Shown piece by piece: positions 35,780 through 49,139 of a stretch of 64,000 nucleotides of DNA (its first letter is position 1; each line of letters opens with the position of its first letter). Source of the stretch: Pholis gunnellus (lineage: Eukaryota; Chordata; Actinopteri; Perciformes; Pholidae); the NCBI GenBank assembly GCA_910591455.2, contig OU342824.1, forward strand, positions 4,716,583 through 4,780,582. Direction: 5' to 3'. The position numbers were made by a program, and so were the translations under genes. The notes beneath the pieces were generated by a model, which was given only the letters and a program-made list of their open reading frames with translations, was not told where the DNA came from and did no database searches.

Positions 35780-38700
35780 TGAATTTCTAAGTGTAATCCT
35801 TATTACTGTCATGCGTAACTGCCAAAGCCGATCACAAGCTCTGTAATCAGTGTATCACTTAATTATGATCTCTTACGCACTCAGGAAGAAGCAAAAATCT
35901 CTAATAAGTGATGAAACTGATGAGCAGTGCTATCTGTCCATCTGTGGACCAGATGACAAATATTGCGCCAGCTTTGCGGCTCAGTCCGTAACAAGTCATC
36001 TTACGTTATGTATGAAAGCTGGAAAGGAGCATTTTGGTCTGTCTGAATGACAAAGAAATCCCATCACTTCAACAGATACTGCAAAGGAAGCCGGTGATGT
36101 TACGTATTCCATGTCTGAGAAGGGCTTTTCGAGAGTTGACACTTATTGGTTAAACCTGAAGTTTAAAGTAACACCCGAGGTGCTGAGATGTTGTGAAAGT
36201 GGAAGAGAATGACAGTATGAGTGAGTCAAATGGTCATAAGCTAAAGTAAGAGGTGAAGCAAAGTTGAGGGATGAGACTATATGAGAGAATTAAGTGTATC
36301 AGATCTGATAGAGCCGAGACAAACTAAATACTAAGCCCACCACATGGACTCTCAGTGTTCTATCCTGCAGAGGTGAGAACGAACATGGTTTCAAGTAGAC
36401 TTCATTTCTTTCATCGTGTCCTTGACACTCTTTTTAGCTTCCAACACTTTATTCACCTTACTGCCTTTAATGACAATGATACACAGCCATTAGACTAGAA
36501 TAGGTGTTATATTGTAGTTTAGGATCCATTTGGTGAGAAGTTATTACACACACACACACACACACCACATCGTTAACTGTAGAGTTCACTGGGGTCATCC
36601 GTGTGTTGCTGTAGCTGGTCCAAGACAAACAGAGGAGTCTGGGGCCCCGACAGCGCGGACGTTGCATAGCAGGACAGCAGTCTTGTTATCTTAACATCTA
36701 CTTCACTTGTGTTTATGGCTGTACGTCTGTATTTATGACATGGAGCTCTGCTTGTGTTGGTTCCTCGGAGTGCTGGTCCATCCAGTGATACACAACGGTT
36801 GCAGCTTCTGAAAATGTTTCCTCAAAATTCTGCCTGAAGCTGGTTTTCGTCACTAGTCCTGGGTGTTCTCGCAAATGTTCTACGCTAGCATGGTCGCGCC
36901 AAATCAGTGGGGTTTTTGGGGGGGGGGCTAGAGTCCAACAATTCTGCATCCAGCCACACTAGTAACTTAAGCTTTGCAGACTTAATGTCAAACACATTGT
37001 TTAAGACACGTAAACATTTGCACAGGAGCACACAGACCTTAAAACTTCCATTTTGCCTGGTCTGATTACTAAATTGCTGTTGAGGTTCTTCATTCACTTG
37101 TAGAGAGATGGTTTCATCGGATGTGCATTAGTGATAAAAAGCAGTTAACTCTGGGTTTCTTTTTAGCTTGCTTAGCAATGCCTTTACTACTATTTCCACC
37201 AACATGGTCAGTCATAACCAGCCGGTTTTAACTTTTCATTATATGATGTTGGACATGAGAGAAACAGCTTGTGTGTGTTCGGGTGAGTGTGTCTTTGATT
37301 TTCGTCCATGGGTTCGAAATGCCAGGATTTATTGATATGATAACCTATTAAACTGTTGGCTTTGACATCCAAGCTTGGCTGGAAGTACAAAGTGCCGGCC
37401 CACCGCTTCTTATCGGTTGTGTACAAAAGGCAAAAAGTGCCAAAAATAATACATAGAAACTGCACAAGCCTCTGTTTTAGCATGCATGCTCTTTTTTCTC
37501 CCACCAAAACTTCCCCCAAATTCACACACATGAATTATAATCATTATCAAAATGACCTTTGTCAGGGTGCATTCTACTGCGGCAGCATCATTTTACTCCA
37601 CTCTTTATAGTGACATATTACTGCACTGTTTCTGTTTTTCACCATGAGTTTTAAAGAATTACACATTACTGAGACTCGTCCACAAACGGTGAATCCCATT
37701 CTCCAAACAAAAATCTGCAACTGAGGTGCATAAATAGAGTCCACAATTATAATTACTCGTGTAATGCCGAGTTCACATTGGAATTAAGTTAAATACAACT
37801 TGCAGCTGACAATCTTTTTTGGGTTGTAACTCTAAGCATAACATGAAGGAGAGCTTTTGCCTTAAAATTGCCCACTTGATCGACAATGAGACAGAAACAA
37901 GTAATACAAGCTCAATCTTACAAATAAAGCGTCAATTTCATTAGCAATGAAACTCTTGTTGTGTAATAATATGAGACCGACTGCTCTGTGTCGTGTCTTT
38001 GCTTCCACCTCTCTATTAGACACCGTTGCTCTGTTTGCTCTGTCTCTCTAATCCAGGATGCTTCACATTGAAAAGCTGAGGGAAGCGGCTCCAAGCTCAC
38101 TTGGTGGAGTTAACATTTTGACTTTACTCTCTATAAATTACGACTTTAATCTTGTAATGAACGTCCTTTCACTCAAAATAGTACAACTTCTCAGAGAACG
38201 CCAATATGTAGGATATGTTGCCAATGTGCAGAACGTTTTGAACATGAGCAGAAATCTTGTCAGAAGAATGAAAACGGAGTTACTGTGGGGAAAAATATTC
38301 GTAGAGCCCGATACTGCCTGATCATACACAGCACATGTCTTGCATTGCAGGAGGGATACCAAGGTGTGAAATCCGACGCTCAACTATCAATCAAAACGTA
38401 CGATGAGACCCCACTGTGATTTGAGTGTCTATCACATCTTTTCCACCCTCTGACAGACGACAAGAGATGCCATAAAAGAGAAAGTGTGAAATTCCCCCCG
38501 AAGGTTCGGCAGAATCGGTGAAATTTCTCCCATCAGACATCTGCTCCGTCTCTCCTCTGCGGTGTCATCTGGCACGAGACTTGATCATTGCTGTTGCTTT
38601 GTTCCAACTGCTGGGAGACAAAACTTCGGGAGTTTTTTGATCGCTCTCATCCAGAACAATTCACAATGAGTGCAACAGCACAAAGCACTTCAATCTATTG

Positions 38701-40680
38701 TTTGAACACTTCTCCCTGAAACTGCTGTAGCCGGCTCAAAAGGGCCTCATTCATCCCCTGATGATTAAAGCCATTATGCCTCCTAATACTCATGAATTAT
38801 AAATGAGCAAAATGTCGAATGTTACTTTTCATTTTGTATTTAAAGATGCAATGTTTAAGATGTAGCCGCATATGCTACTGAGTCAGAACAATCTAAATTT
38901 ACAGTCATCGGTTATATGAAGACAACTGCTAACTAACTAACAGCAGGGCAAGAATATGTCAAATCAAACCAAACAGCTGGAACTCATAGAGCAGGTTAAA
39001 ATAGAACAGACATCTTATAATCTTCATGCTCTGGCTCTGGTTTAGCTTAGGTTAGCCAAGCGGCAGAAATGAGAGAACGACGTGTATTTTCGTCTCGTTC
39101 AAGACAACGTCATCGGGAGGAGAACTGGGGGGGGAGGGGGGCAGCTCCAGGAGACAGACCTCCAGTTAGCGGAGCTGTAGTAACAAGAGAGTAAACATCT
39201 CTGTTGCTGCCGTTCGACAGGTTGGACCCAGCATCAGCCCGCTGTGTCTCCCAGTGTTAAGGTCCATCTCTTGGAGACGCCAGCCTCCCCCCTCCTGGCC
39301 ACATCTTACACCTTCAATGGCCAATGAGGGGTCTGACTAAAGGTCATGCCACCGACAATTTCTGTTTCCAACTGTCTTCCATAACAATCCAGGGACAAAA
39401 GAACCCCATCTACAACAGGTAGGTGTCTCCCATTAAACTGATACATGTTTCGAGCTTATTTCGGAAAGAGATGAAGAAATGAACATGAGCTGCAGTGCTT
39501 TTAAAAAGAAAGGAGCAACAGAAGTCCTTTTAACACCTGAGAGGATGTTTTTGGTGTGTTGTAAACTAGTCAGCAGGCAGTGAATCACGACAAAATGAAG
39601 CTAAAAGTCTATTTTATTATGAGAGGCTGTTATAGGCACATAGTTGCCAAGTTCCTTTACAACTACAGGGACATGCAGAGCTACAGACTGTGCTCACCAC
39701 AGGCTTCGCTAAAACTCACCCATCAGCCCAGACACCAGCACAGACACTCCCCCTGCAACGATAGATCCTAATGAGAACGTGACTGATGGTGTGTGTGTGT
39801 GTGTGTGTGTGTCTGCAGGCAGCATGGCTTCTACTGCTAGTGCTTCGTACTTAGATTTCATAGAGTACAGTCTGTGTGTGTGTGTGTGTGTGTGTACGCG
39901 CACAATCTCAAACATGTATTTCCATGAGAACCATTTGCGCTAACAGGGAGTCAGAGCCTAATGATTTCAGTTGCAGACTTTTTCAACTTTTGATAGGTAA
40001 TCCATCACAGTTGAGTGTCCTAATGCTACCGAAAGTGCACATTGATTTGAAAAGCATGGCCAGGCACTGTGTGGCGGCGTGCTCCAGTGCTGATGAAACA
40101 AGCACAGAGGGCAGCTTACAGCGGAATGTGCTGCGATCAAATTCACAAGATCCTTTTCGTGAAGTCTGTGTTTAGTTCTTGGTTGTTATCGGATTTTAAT
40201 TTTCTGACATTGTACAACACTTGAGCTTTTGAATGCAGAAAACAAGTATGTTTTAGATACATTTTTATATTTTTCCATCCTCTCTGTCTGTCTCTCCGCT
40301 GTCAGGTGGATGAGTCTAGCAGATATGTAGAGTGATATGTGTTATGGGCCTTTAGGACCTATAGAGTGTGTAATCTGTTATAGTGTCCAGCTGGCTCTTT
40401 CAGTGCGGGAAGAGATAATGCATTTTCCATCACAACAGTCCTCATGTTTATGGTCAAATGCTCTCATCGTGAGTCTCTCTGTCAGAAGTCATATTGGTAG
40501 ATACGATCTTTGTCGTGAAGTCACAGAGGACGATGGTAGCGCCGTACATTGTGCATCACTTGCCACCGCTGTCTGCCCCATCTCAAGGTTCCGATTCTCA
40601 AAAACGATATTTCAGCGCATACATGCTCATTAATTAAGTTGTACAGTTAATTGCAATTTGCCCAATTTTTAAGATTCTTT
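35780..40680. other. Gene-poor region with CA/GT tracts and a possible conserved block
   Basis: GT and CA tracts lie at 36548-36566, 39788-39812 and 39872-39894. 38490-38815 has balanced composition and several TAAT/ATTA cores, including CTAATACTCATGAATTATAA, and resembles developmental enhancer DNA. No exon was recognised. Confidence 0.35.
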
Positions 40681-40684
40681 TTTG

Positions 40685-40864
40685 GGGGGGGAGTTTTATG
40701 CCTGTATTTGATAGTAATAGTGGAGCGAGACAGGAAATGTGGAGAAAGAGAACATGACATGCAGCAAACGATCCGGACAGCCAACGATCGAACCGGAAAC
40801 TGGCAGTTCAGGATAGATGCGCCCGTGTAGTATGCGGCCTAACTACTCGGCTATCTGGGTGCCC
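40685..40864 (-). mobile_element. Degenerate tRNA-derived SINE
   Basis: Read on the minus strand it begins GGGCACCCAGATAGCCGAGTAG, with an A-box-like TAGCCGAGTAGTTA, and continues to a B-box-like GGTTCGATC about 75 bases from the start. It ends with TTTGCTGCATGTCATGTTC and CATTTCCTGTC, a tail common to fish SINEs, finishing near AATACAGGCATAAAAC. Spacing of the two boxes fits an RNA polymerase III promoter derived from a tRNA. Point changes suggest it is old and inactive. Confidence 0.65.
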
Positions 40865-42100
40865 TATTCGCCCCCTTATCTTTGCGTCTGATGGCAATTA
40901 TCCTTGTGGCTCATTTCTATATCAGGGGCTGATTTTGCACAAAATGCATGCATATTACCAAAGGTGCAAATAGCACAGGGAGACTATTTGCTTGGCAGCG
41001 CAGTGAGGAATGATTTTCACCCTTTGCGGGTGCTTTGAGAAGAAATAAAAAAACTTGGAAATAAATCTCTTTATCATTACTGCACTAATCTGCTTAAAAC
41101 TGAACTTATCTGTGATTTATGATTTTGTATGACCAAATAACAATATTTGCTTTTTAAAAACTAAAAACCATGCAGAGGAGGAGCAACATTTTTCAGCACT
41201 GTCTATTAATCTGCAGCCCCAACAACCTCCACCATTGGGGCAAAGCAATCCTTATCAACTCAGGGCATAAAACAAATGGCTGTACAAAAACTACATTCCT
41301 ATTCCCAGAAGAAATTGTTTCCTTGGTTAAGCTCCAGTTGTAGCTCCAATGTAAGAACTTCTGTTTGTGGTCTGTCATCCTGAGTCGATATTTCTGTTGA
41401 AAAATGTAAATTTCCCCCACCATAACTCAGGTAATTACAGTCGGCCGGTAGAGGTTTTACCGGATTGAGAGCAAGTGATCTTTCTGGTCAGGTGAGGGCG
41501 ATGACCTCCCTCTTAAATCCATACTGTCTGACGGTTTGCGACTGTAATGGTTAAGTCCTTTGGGGGAGACACCTTACTCATCAGTCCATGTTGGAAACAA
41601 ATGTCACATCTTCAATGTCAAATGTCATTTCTTTTTTTCCTTTTTTAAAGCTGCACTTCCTAACCTGACCTGATGGGGGTAGTAAAGGACCATGTAAAAG
41701 CCCAGTTCACTTCGCCGCAGTAACAGATGTGCGCCTCAGCACGTCTGTTACAGGAAAGAGATAATTAGAGGCAATAAATAAAAGAATATAAAGTATTGAC
41801 ACCATATGCTCTCTATTTGTCTACTTCTCTTTTTCTCAGCTTTATACCTTTTGCAGAAGTCCCCAAAAAGATCCAACAGATACAGGTGTTCACTGGAATA
41901 CACAGCGTATGAGGGAACTGACCTCTAGAGCTTCCAAAAAAAGGCCACCCTTTCCCGTCTCTTTCTCTCCAAATCTTCCCGTTCACAGCTGGATGGGTCG
42001 CTATTGTTTTTACCAGCTCATTGTGTAGCCCAGAGGAACTGACAAGCACTGGAAGGTGAGCCAATAGCTCGTAGACAAACTAGACTATCCCACTCACCAC

Positions 42101-42121
42101 ACACACACACACACACACACA
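42101..42121. repeat. (CA)n microsatellite
   Basis: Short uninterrupted CA run. Confidence 0.9.
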
Positions 42122-42826
42122 TGTGCCATCTGAGTGGGAAGCATGTTTTGAAATAAACACCGAGGTCCATAGTGTTCTCAGGAAGAACTCAGGCTGAGCT
42201 GCCATATGTTCAGACACTATAGAGTTAGTGAAAAACACTTATTTTTTTAACTTTTTACAAGAACTTTATTGTGAAGTTGTGAACTATTCTCTATGAAGAA
42301 AACAGATGTGAGTAACTTAATAAAAAAACTAACTGTCATGATGGCCAAATAGTTGAGAACAAGGAATTGGCTCCAGAAAGTTTTATCCGACTTTTCTGTA
42401 GAAAATGTTATGTAGAATATGTTGACTTCTTTCTTGTAGTGAGAGATCCTTTTAGCCATCATGACACTACTCAACTCAACTGAGACACACAGCTGTACAT
42501 AGTTCCATCATTTTCCGCCAGCTCTGTGCATTTACGGAGATTATGATGCTGTTTAGAAACGATGTGTCATTCTTTCAAGTCTGTCCTGGAGCTTGCCGTT
42601 CATGCTTGCCAGCAAAGTCATGGTCCAGTGCATCTGAGATTGGCAAGGCTGTCGGATCACAGATGGAGAAAGGGATGATGTTTGCTATTAGCATGCTTCT
42701 GCTGTCTGTTGGTGGCAGGCTTACCAGCACATCAATACTCCAGCAGCGTGGCTCTAGAGATGGCAGTATTGGTCAGTTGGTCGGTCGGCCGATTCACCAC
42801 TTTGGTCCAAACTGAAGTATCTCAAC

Positions 42827-43745
42827 TACTACTGCATAGATGACATTTTGTTAAGGCATTGTTGGTGTCTCGAGGATAAATTATAATGACTTTATATAAT
42901 GAATTATAATTCTCTGACATTTGTGGTATTGAGTCAAACGTCTCGACAACCATTGGATGGATTGCAAAGATGTTTGGCACAGACGTTCGTGTCCCACGGC
43001 ATGTAATCATTTTGGTGATCCTTCAGCTTATCACCATCAATCCTGTTTTTTGACCAAACTTTTGCAAAGCTGATGACACTTCAGTTTCGTGCCAATTAGC
43101 AAATGTTAGCATGCTAACACACTAAACCAGGGGTAGGCTTAACCAATGGCACATTAGCATTAAGTGTGCGAGAAAGATTTTGACGGTAGTTTGATTGTTT
43201 TTTTTCCCCACTCGCATTCCGAGAAGACCCACCCTACTCTGCATCTGATTGGCTAGAATTTGTTGCCTTCTTCGCAGAATTTGTTAAGTTTATTGCTCAT
43301 TCACAAGATTGGTGATAGGGTTCATGATTTCAACTCAGATGTGAATGATTTCATAAGTAGGGCAGGCTTTTTGTACAGTGCTCTCATATGTTATTACAAT
43401 CTCCTGATCATGGGGAAAATATAAACAAAGTTTAAAAATGTTGCTTTGCACGTAATAAAATGACAGATATCTTAAGAGATTTCAATTTTTACATCATAAT
43501 CATGATTAAACTTCAGGTTAACCTTAATGTTGACATGGTAGACTGATTAACAGGAATATGTACTAATGGCACTTCATATGTTGCTGACCCATGCTCTAAG
43601 GTGGTGAACATGGAAAAGTATTGTACCAGCATGTTAGGATTCATGCTAATGTTAGCATTTAGCAAGCGAGTGCCAAAGTAAAGCCCATCGACGACCTCAC
43701 AGAGCTGCTAGCATTGATGTTGACTCTTCGTCTTGTTAGGTAACA
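42827..43745. repeat. Dispersed repeat (TTAGCATGCTAACAC family), interrupted by a nested element
   Basis: Recognisable parts in order are GTCTCGACAACCATTGGATG, GATTGCAAAGATGTTTGGCA, CAGACGTTCGTG, TTTTGGTGATCC and CAAATGTTAGCATGCTAACA. After an insertion come GTGGTGAACATGG, CTCACAGAGCTGCTAGC and TTGACTCTTCGTCTTGTT. This is one of the most abundant teleost interspersed repeats. A second copy is at 57960-58205. Confidence 0.65.
43128..43593. mobile_element. Nested hAT-type MITE candidate, 466 bp
   Basis: The element splits the host repeat between ACTAAAC and CTAAGGTGGTGAAC. Its ends are CAGGGGTAGGC on the left and, reverse-complemented, CATGGGTCAGC on the right. The flanking 8-mers CACTAAAC and CTCTAAGG agree at 5 of 8 positions, consistent with a decayed hAT target duplication. 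There is no transposase. Confidence 0.55.
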
Positions 43746-44779
43746 GTCGGTGGGTGGATAAATAAATCAGTCCTGCATTTTCCTGTTTTAATGAACGCAC
43801 ATATGCTGGCTAATGGCATACGGACATTGTATCATCAAATCTTGAGAGTTTGATAAAGAAAAGCAACCATTAAAGATACAGTTGATTGTTTGTGGTTGAC
43901 AGTTTGCATAGTGACTATTTCTTTGGGAGAAATAGGTGCAATGAAAACTGTTAGTGACAACAAGCAATGGGAACATTTCTGGAAAGAAACTCTATTGGGA
44001 GAGCAGCAGTAACCTCAAATACAGATATCTAAGATACAGATGTACCATATTTAAATGTGTGGATGCCAACACATTTTTTGTTTTTGTATTTTTGCAGTAA
44101 AGGTGAACTAAACCTTTCAGCCTCTCTTTTGGTGGGGCTGTTGCCTCCGTCTCCATCTCTTTCCTTCTCTCTCACACTCACGCCCACCATCGGGATCTGC
44201 CCTCGTCACTTACAGTCCATGATCTCAGGGATTATCAGCCAGTATACTTGGCGCTTGTTAATGATGTCATCACAAGGTCCCTGTAGGGATGTTGAGGTCA
44301 GCCGAAGGAATGATAAAGGGCCTTTAGTTAAACACCAGAATCGTGTTGTTAACCACTAAATTGGCAGTACAAACAAGATGACTGTGTTTTTGGAGGAAGA
44401 CAGTCTTTGGAGACTTGGCTGTGGTGGCGTATATATGCTACACCAAGAGTCTGGGTTTCTGTGGGTGGGAATGGGAAGATGGGTACAAATGTGGGAGGCC
44501 GACACAAAGACTGACTGAGAAGAATTAGGACTGTGCTATCTTCTTTTCATTTTCTGTCGGCCATTCTCCTAGCAGTTGAGACTTTACTACACCAAACTTC
44601 GCTGCTTTTCAGTTTAGCTCTTTTGCTATGAAAACATTTGAGTTAAAAGAAATTCAGCTGCACTGATTTGTTGTCCATCCTATTGAAAATATCCCTTCGC
44701 CTTCTACATACTTATTTGACAATGACGAGTATTGTCCATGTTTTCCTCTGTGATTGTCTGGGCTGCATGCATACTGTTA

Positions 44780-44965
44780 ATGGAGTAGTGCAGAGTTTTG
44801 TGTAATATGCTATTTCCCTTTCTTGTCAGGATTCAGACGAGAAGATTGATACCACACACATGTACGTGTGTTCATTATGGATCCATGAGGTGATTAGCTT
44901 AGCTTAGCATAATGACTGTCAGCAAGGGAAAACAGCTAGCCGAGCTCTCTTTAAATATGTGGAAT
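44780..44965 (+). repeat. Dispersed repeat fragment (TTAGCTTAGCATAA family)
   Basis: GTAATATGCTATTTCCC, GACGAGAAGATTGATACCAC, ATTAGCTTAGCTTAGCATAA and GGGAAAACAGCTAGCCGAGC follow the order seen in the other copies at 17355 and 19583. Confidence 0.6.
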
Positions 44966-45326
44966 ACGTATTTTCCAAACTGTTAAACTATTATTTTAAG
45001 TGCGAAAAGATTCCCATGCACTTGAGAATAAACTTAAATAAGGTCTTTGTAAAGTTAAGTGTTACTTTGGCTTCTTTCCCGAACCTGCGGATAAAGGAGG
45101 ACGGCTGCCGTCTAAATACAGTGTACAGGTGTATCGCCGTCCTCGTATCCAAGTAGCTAGAGAGTGGGAAAGCCCCCGTCTGAGCTAAGGACTGCTGTCG
45201 ATCAGCTGTTTGTCTGAGTCAGCACGTAATCTCCCTCTACTACAGCCGATGACTGACACTTCAGCAGCCTCCCTCTCAACCCCCCCACCTCACACCCTCT
45301 TCCAGGTGTGTAACATAGGTGGGTTT

Positions 45327-45331
<5 letters not shown>

Positions 45332-45357
<26 letters not shown>
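45332..45357 (+). repeat. (GT)n microsatellite
   Basis: Uninterrupted GT run. The following 45360-45480 is GC-balanced, with CTCTAATTAGACC and CATCACCTGCTGC, and may be regulatory. Confidence 0.9.
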
Positions 45358-45929
45358 GACATAGATGACCCTCGCAGCTGCAGTGTCACTGACATCAGCG
45401 CTGCAGCTTTTGGAAGACCTCTCTAATTAGACCTGGGTGCCCTGTCATCACCTGCTGCGGTTATCCCCCCCAGCAGCTGTCTCACGTACACACAGAGGCG
45501 CTCACGCCCCCACACAGGTGTCCCAGGCTGAGGCAAATATCATAGCAACCTTTTTGGGAGGCTGGATGAGACAAAACACAAGACAACAATCGTAAAAGGA
45601 GGCGGCTTGTATTTTTTGCAGGAAGAATATCAGATAGAAGATGCATCACTTTTGACTCCTCAGTTATCAGTGTATCCCTATTTGCATTGTTTTTAACAGT
45701 CTACACTTATCTCTATTCAATCTATTTACTAATACAATTCATTTTATGAATGGAGTTAGCCATTTCAGTTTTATTAATAGTATATTAAAATGCAAAAAAA
45801 CTAAAATGCATAACACTGCAAGCCCCCTGTAATAACCTGTGAACCCAACCGCTTTAATTAAAGCTGCAGTATTAAATATTTGAGCTGTAATCAATGGGTC
45901 AAATGTGAAATGTGAAAGGTGTCACTTGC

Positions 45930-46760
45930 AGTGAGGAACCCACAGAGAATTAACACCAGACTCTGCAGTTCTAACTCCGTTCTACTGAGCGGTTTAGTGC
46001 CTTTAAGCTCATTGTTTTGGTTTCCCTGCTCGCAACCTCACTGTTGTGGTTCAGTGTCATGGCTCTCATCAACCTTGTTTCCAGCAGCAGCAGGTATCTG
46101 GTTTTATTGAAAAGACCCACCGTACGCCTCCTAGCAACTAGCTGGTGAACGACAGGGTTGGATAATAACAGATGTAATCAGGATCATGTAATCAGATTAC
46201 AAAAATAAGTAACTATAGTCAACCCAGATTACAACATTTTTTTATTACGTCTCTAAAATATGGTCATTTAAAAATATAAATTACACTTGTAATTTGTGCC
46301 AGTGCTGTTTTTGTAAAGGTAATTTGATTTGACCAACTGTTAATTCTGAATATGCTATATGCATTTTATTTTCACTGAAAATGTTTTCAGATGTTTAAAG
46401 AGTGCACTCGTTTCAGTGTTTGATTTTGAAGTGACTCAAAAGTAATCCAAGAGTATTCAGGTTAAATCACTTTTTTCTAATCCAATGGATTACGCCATTT
46501 ATAATTTTTTACTTACTATTTAGTAAGTGACTACATGTCAAAGTAATGTGACCCAACCCTGGACATATAGTGGAGCATGTAGCATCTAAATAGGCAGATC
46601 CTTCCCCTCCCGAGTAGGTGGAGCTGAAATGAGAGGGAATGTTGAATTTATATTCACTGATAGAAACAAGAGTCCAGATAAATGATCATGTTTCTCCGTG
46701 TCTGCTGAATGTGTTAACATGCATCCGTTTGTCAAAAGTCAAAGCTAAATATCCAAACAG
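45930..46760. repeat. Dispersed repeat (CTAGCTGGTGAAC...GTGGAGCAT family) with nested MITE
   Basis: Parts in order are CTCATCAACCTTGTTTCCAG, CAGCAGGTATCTGG, CCACCGTACGCCTCCTAGCA and CTAGCTGGTGAAC. After an insertion come ATAGTGGAGCATGTAGC, GAGTAGGTGGAGCTG and CGTGTCTGCTGAATGTG. Related copies are at 53390-53720 and 56740-57130, with a weak one near 26840. Confidence 0.6.
46153..46561. mobile_element. Nested hAT-type MITE, 409 bp
   Basis: Terminal inverted repeats CAGGGTTGG (left) and CCAACCCTG (right) match exactly over nine bases. The body is AT-rich with AATCAGATTAC and AATCCAATGGATTAC blocks, a pattern common in fish non-autonomous hAT elements. It interrupts the host repeat between GGTGAACGA and GACATATAGTGG. 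No transposase frame. Confidence 0.65.
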
Positions 46761-46769
46761 ATAATGGTT

Positions 46770-49130
46770 ATTAAATGATTCTACAATACCAAAGATCACA
46801 TTTGAATGAAGATCAATGTTAATTCATGAGAAATATTCACCAAGATATTTGTGCATGACAGCTACACCATGGGTATGCTACATCCAGCATTAAGACTTAA
46901 ATGGCCTTCTTGCATTTTTTCTATACTGTTTCTTGATCCATCTTCGATGCCTTTACTGCCACTGACATCATGTCCTATACTTGTCATCTCAAGTTTTCTT
47001 CCTTCCGCTTAAGAGCAATGTGTGATTTGGTTTATTTTGATAATCTTATCATTTCTGCATCTAAAGCAAACTAACCCCTGTACAGAGGCAGCCTGCGTCA
47101 CAGCCAGCTGCTAACACATCGGTTGGTGACTAACCTGGCAGGACGCTGACTGTGGCAGCTGGTAGTGATTCAGCAACACGGAGCGTTTAAAAAACGGTTT
47201 GAGCCTCTGAAACCACACGGACCGTGGGCCAAATGGCTTCAAGATAACAGGCGTCACAGCACAATTCCTCATCTGCATTTAAAGAGGGAATTTGGTGGTT
47301 CTGTTTCAAGAGCTCCACGAAAGCATTTATTACTGAACAATGTTTTGCATGACGTAATCTGGTAGGAGGCGATGAAAGAAAGGGATGCAGGAAGGGCATT
47401 GCAAATTCGTCGTCATTGCAATTCTCTGCTAACTTGGATTTGATCTAATAAACCAGCCCACTCGGCAGGAAAAAATGTTGTTATCGCACGTTTCTGCAAA
47501 CCACGGATACGTTGAACGTCGACGTTTCTGCATTTTGGTCAGAGCGAGTGACGCGGTACATCGAGCAACTGGTATGAAAGTTACGTGGTATAATAAAGAG
47601 TATAAATAACAAGAAAGCCCACCAAAGTCGGGTGGGAAAGGTGGATGGTTGGTCAAAACAACGCAGGACTTTCATTTTTGGAGACTGTGTGGAACCTGTG
47701 ATGTAAACCTAGTGTTACGTTATGTACTAAAGTCGGCGAAGGTTGGTTGTAATTTATTTCCGCTAGTTACGTTGTTATGGTTTCTTACGTTGCATTGTTT
47801 CTTTACCCCGTTGTATTACCTTTGTCACATTACGTTACTGTGACACGTTTTCACGTTATTATTCTAACCTTAATCAAGTCGTTTTGTGGCCTAAAGCTGA
47901 ACCAAGCGTTTCACAGTGTTAACCGTGTGTTACAGTGTTATAAAATGTTGTTATGAACTATGGGTTCAGCATTCAACATATCCCGTAGTTTGCAGAAACG
48001 TACGCGATTTCTCTGGCGACTGGGTTGCATAAATCCCATAATATTAACTGTAGTACAGAATACTTAGTTCTGCTACACATATTTGAGGCTAATTATGAAA
48101 CACATTCAGCATCCTTGCCAATCTTCCCTTGCAACTTGTTCACTTTTGCACAAAAAAAAAAAAAGCTTCAGCACGGGCTCAGCCTCCCTGTCAAAAGCCC
48201 GGCTGTATATAGACACAAATGACTGCCTATTGCTAATATCCCTGGTAATTACAGGTTCGACTCGACTCTAGAATTCAGTGATTATCCTGAACAACACAAA
48301 CCAGAGCTGTCAAGAGTGTCAAAAGAGGGAATTTCCCTGATTGAATTCCATTGAAAGAGTCTAAAGTTTAGAATAAGAGAAACAGAGACAGACACTGAAG
48401 GAAAGTCCACTCTTTCGTTCTTTGGATGACTGTTCGTATGTATTCTAGGATGTAACATGAGCCTTCAACCAATGTAAAATGACAGTGATGTGAAAAAGCA
48501 GAAAAATCCATTTTATTTTGGACCTGTTCTTTCTCCAATATGACATTTAAATATTTTAACAAGGTCCAAACTGGAATTGGAAAAGAAAGAAATGACTCTA
48601 CGCAGCTTTTTTTGTTGTAAGTCAAGAGAACATTAATGGGACAAAATGATGACGCTTTAAATGCTCTGTAAAGAGCGGCCAAAGTAAGACGGAGGTAAAT
48701 AATAAGAAAATAGTGCGTTTCCTCTCACCCTCACTGACACATTTGCCCTTCCTCTCGCTGCAGTGTTGACTTATCTCAGAGGTGAGTTGTGAAATTGAGA
48801 GGTGTCCTTTGACATCCATCTGGAGCTGCTTGCCCCGACATGCAACCACCTGTGACCTGTGTGAACCTGCAGGAGCCGGAGACGGAGGGCTGGCTCACAG
48901 CGTGGAAGGGCTTTCCAGAGAATATGAGGATTCTTTTTTCCAACTACGTCTTAATACAATATTCAAATTCCATATGCAGGTTGAGAGACTTATCGGTCAC
49001 TCTATTCATCCCCGCTATCTCGAGGCCTGTGGCACAGGGGGTGGGCAATGCCCCCCAAAATACATGTTGAACCAATAACTGATTGGTTAGTTTGGCCCTA
49101 AACATGGAAACATAGCGAGAGAGCAGTCAC
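46770..49130. other. Intergenic DNA without recognisable genes
   Basis: Only short motif-free frames are present. I see no splice-bounded exon and no repeat I can name. Confidence 0.4.
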
Positions 49131-49139
49131 CTTTTTTCC

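Noticed and set aside
37300..37320. GGTTCGAAAT resembling a tRNA B box
   Set aside because: No A box at the right distance and no stem structure.
40685..40864. A functional tRNA gene
   Set aside because: A and B boxes are recognisable, but the cloverleaf stems do not hold and a SINE-type tail follows; it is a tRNA-derived SINE.
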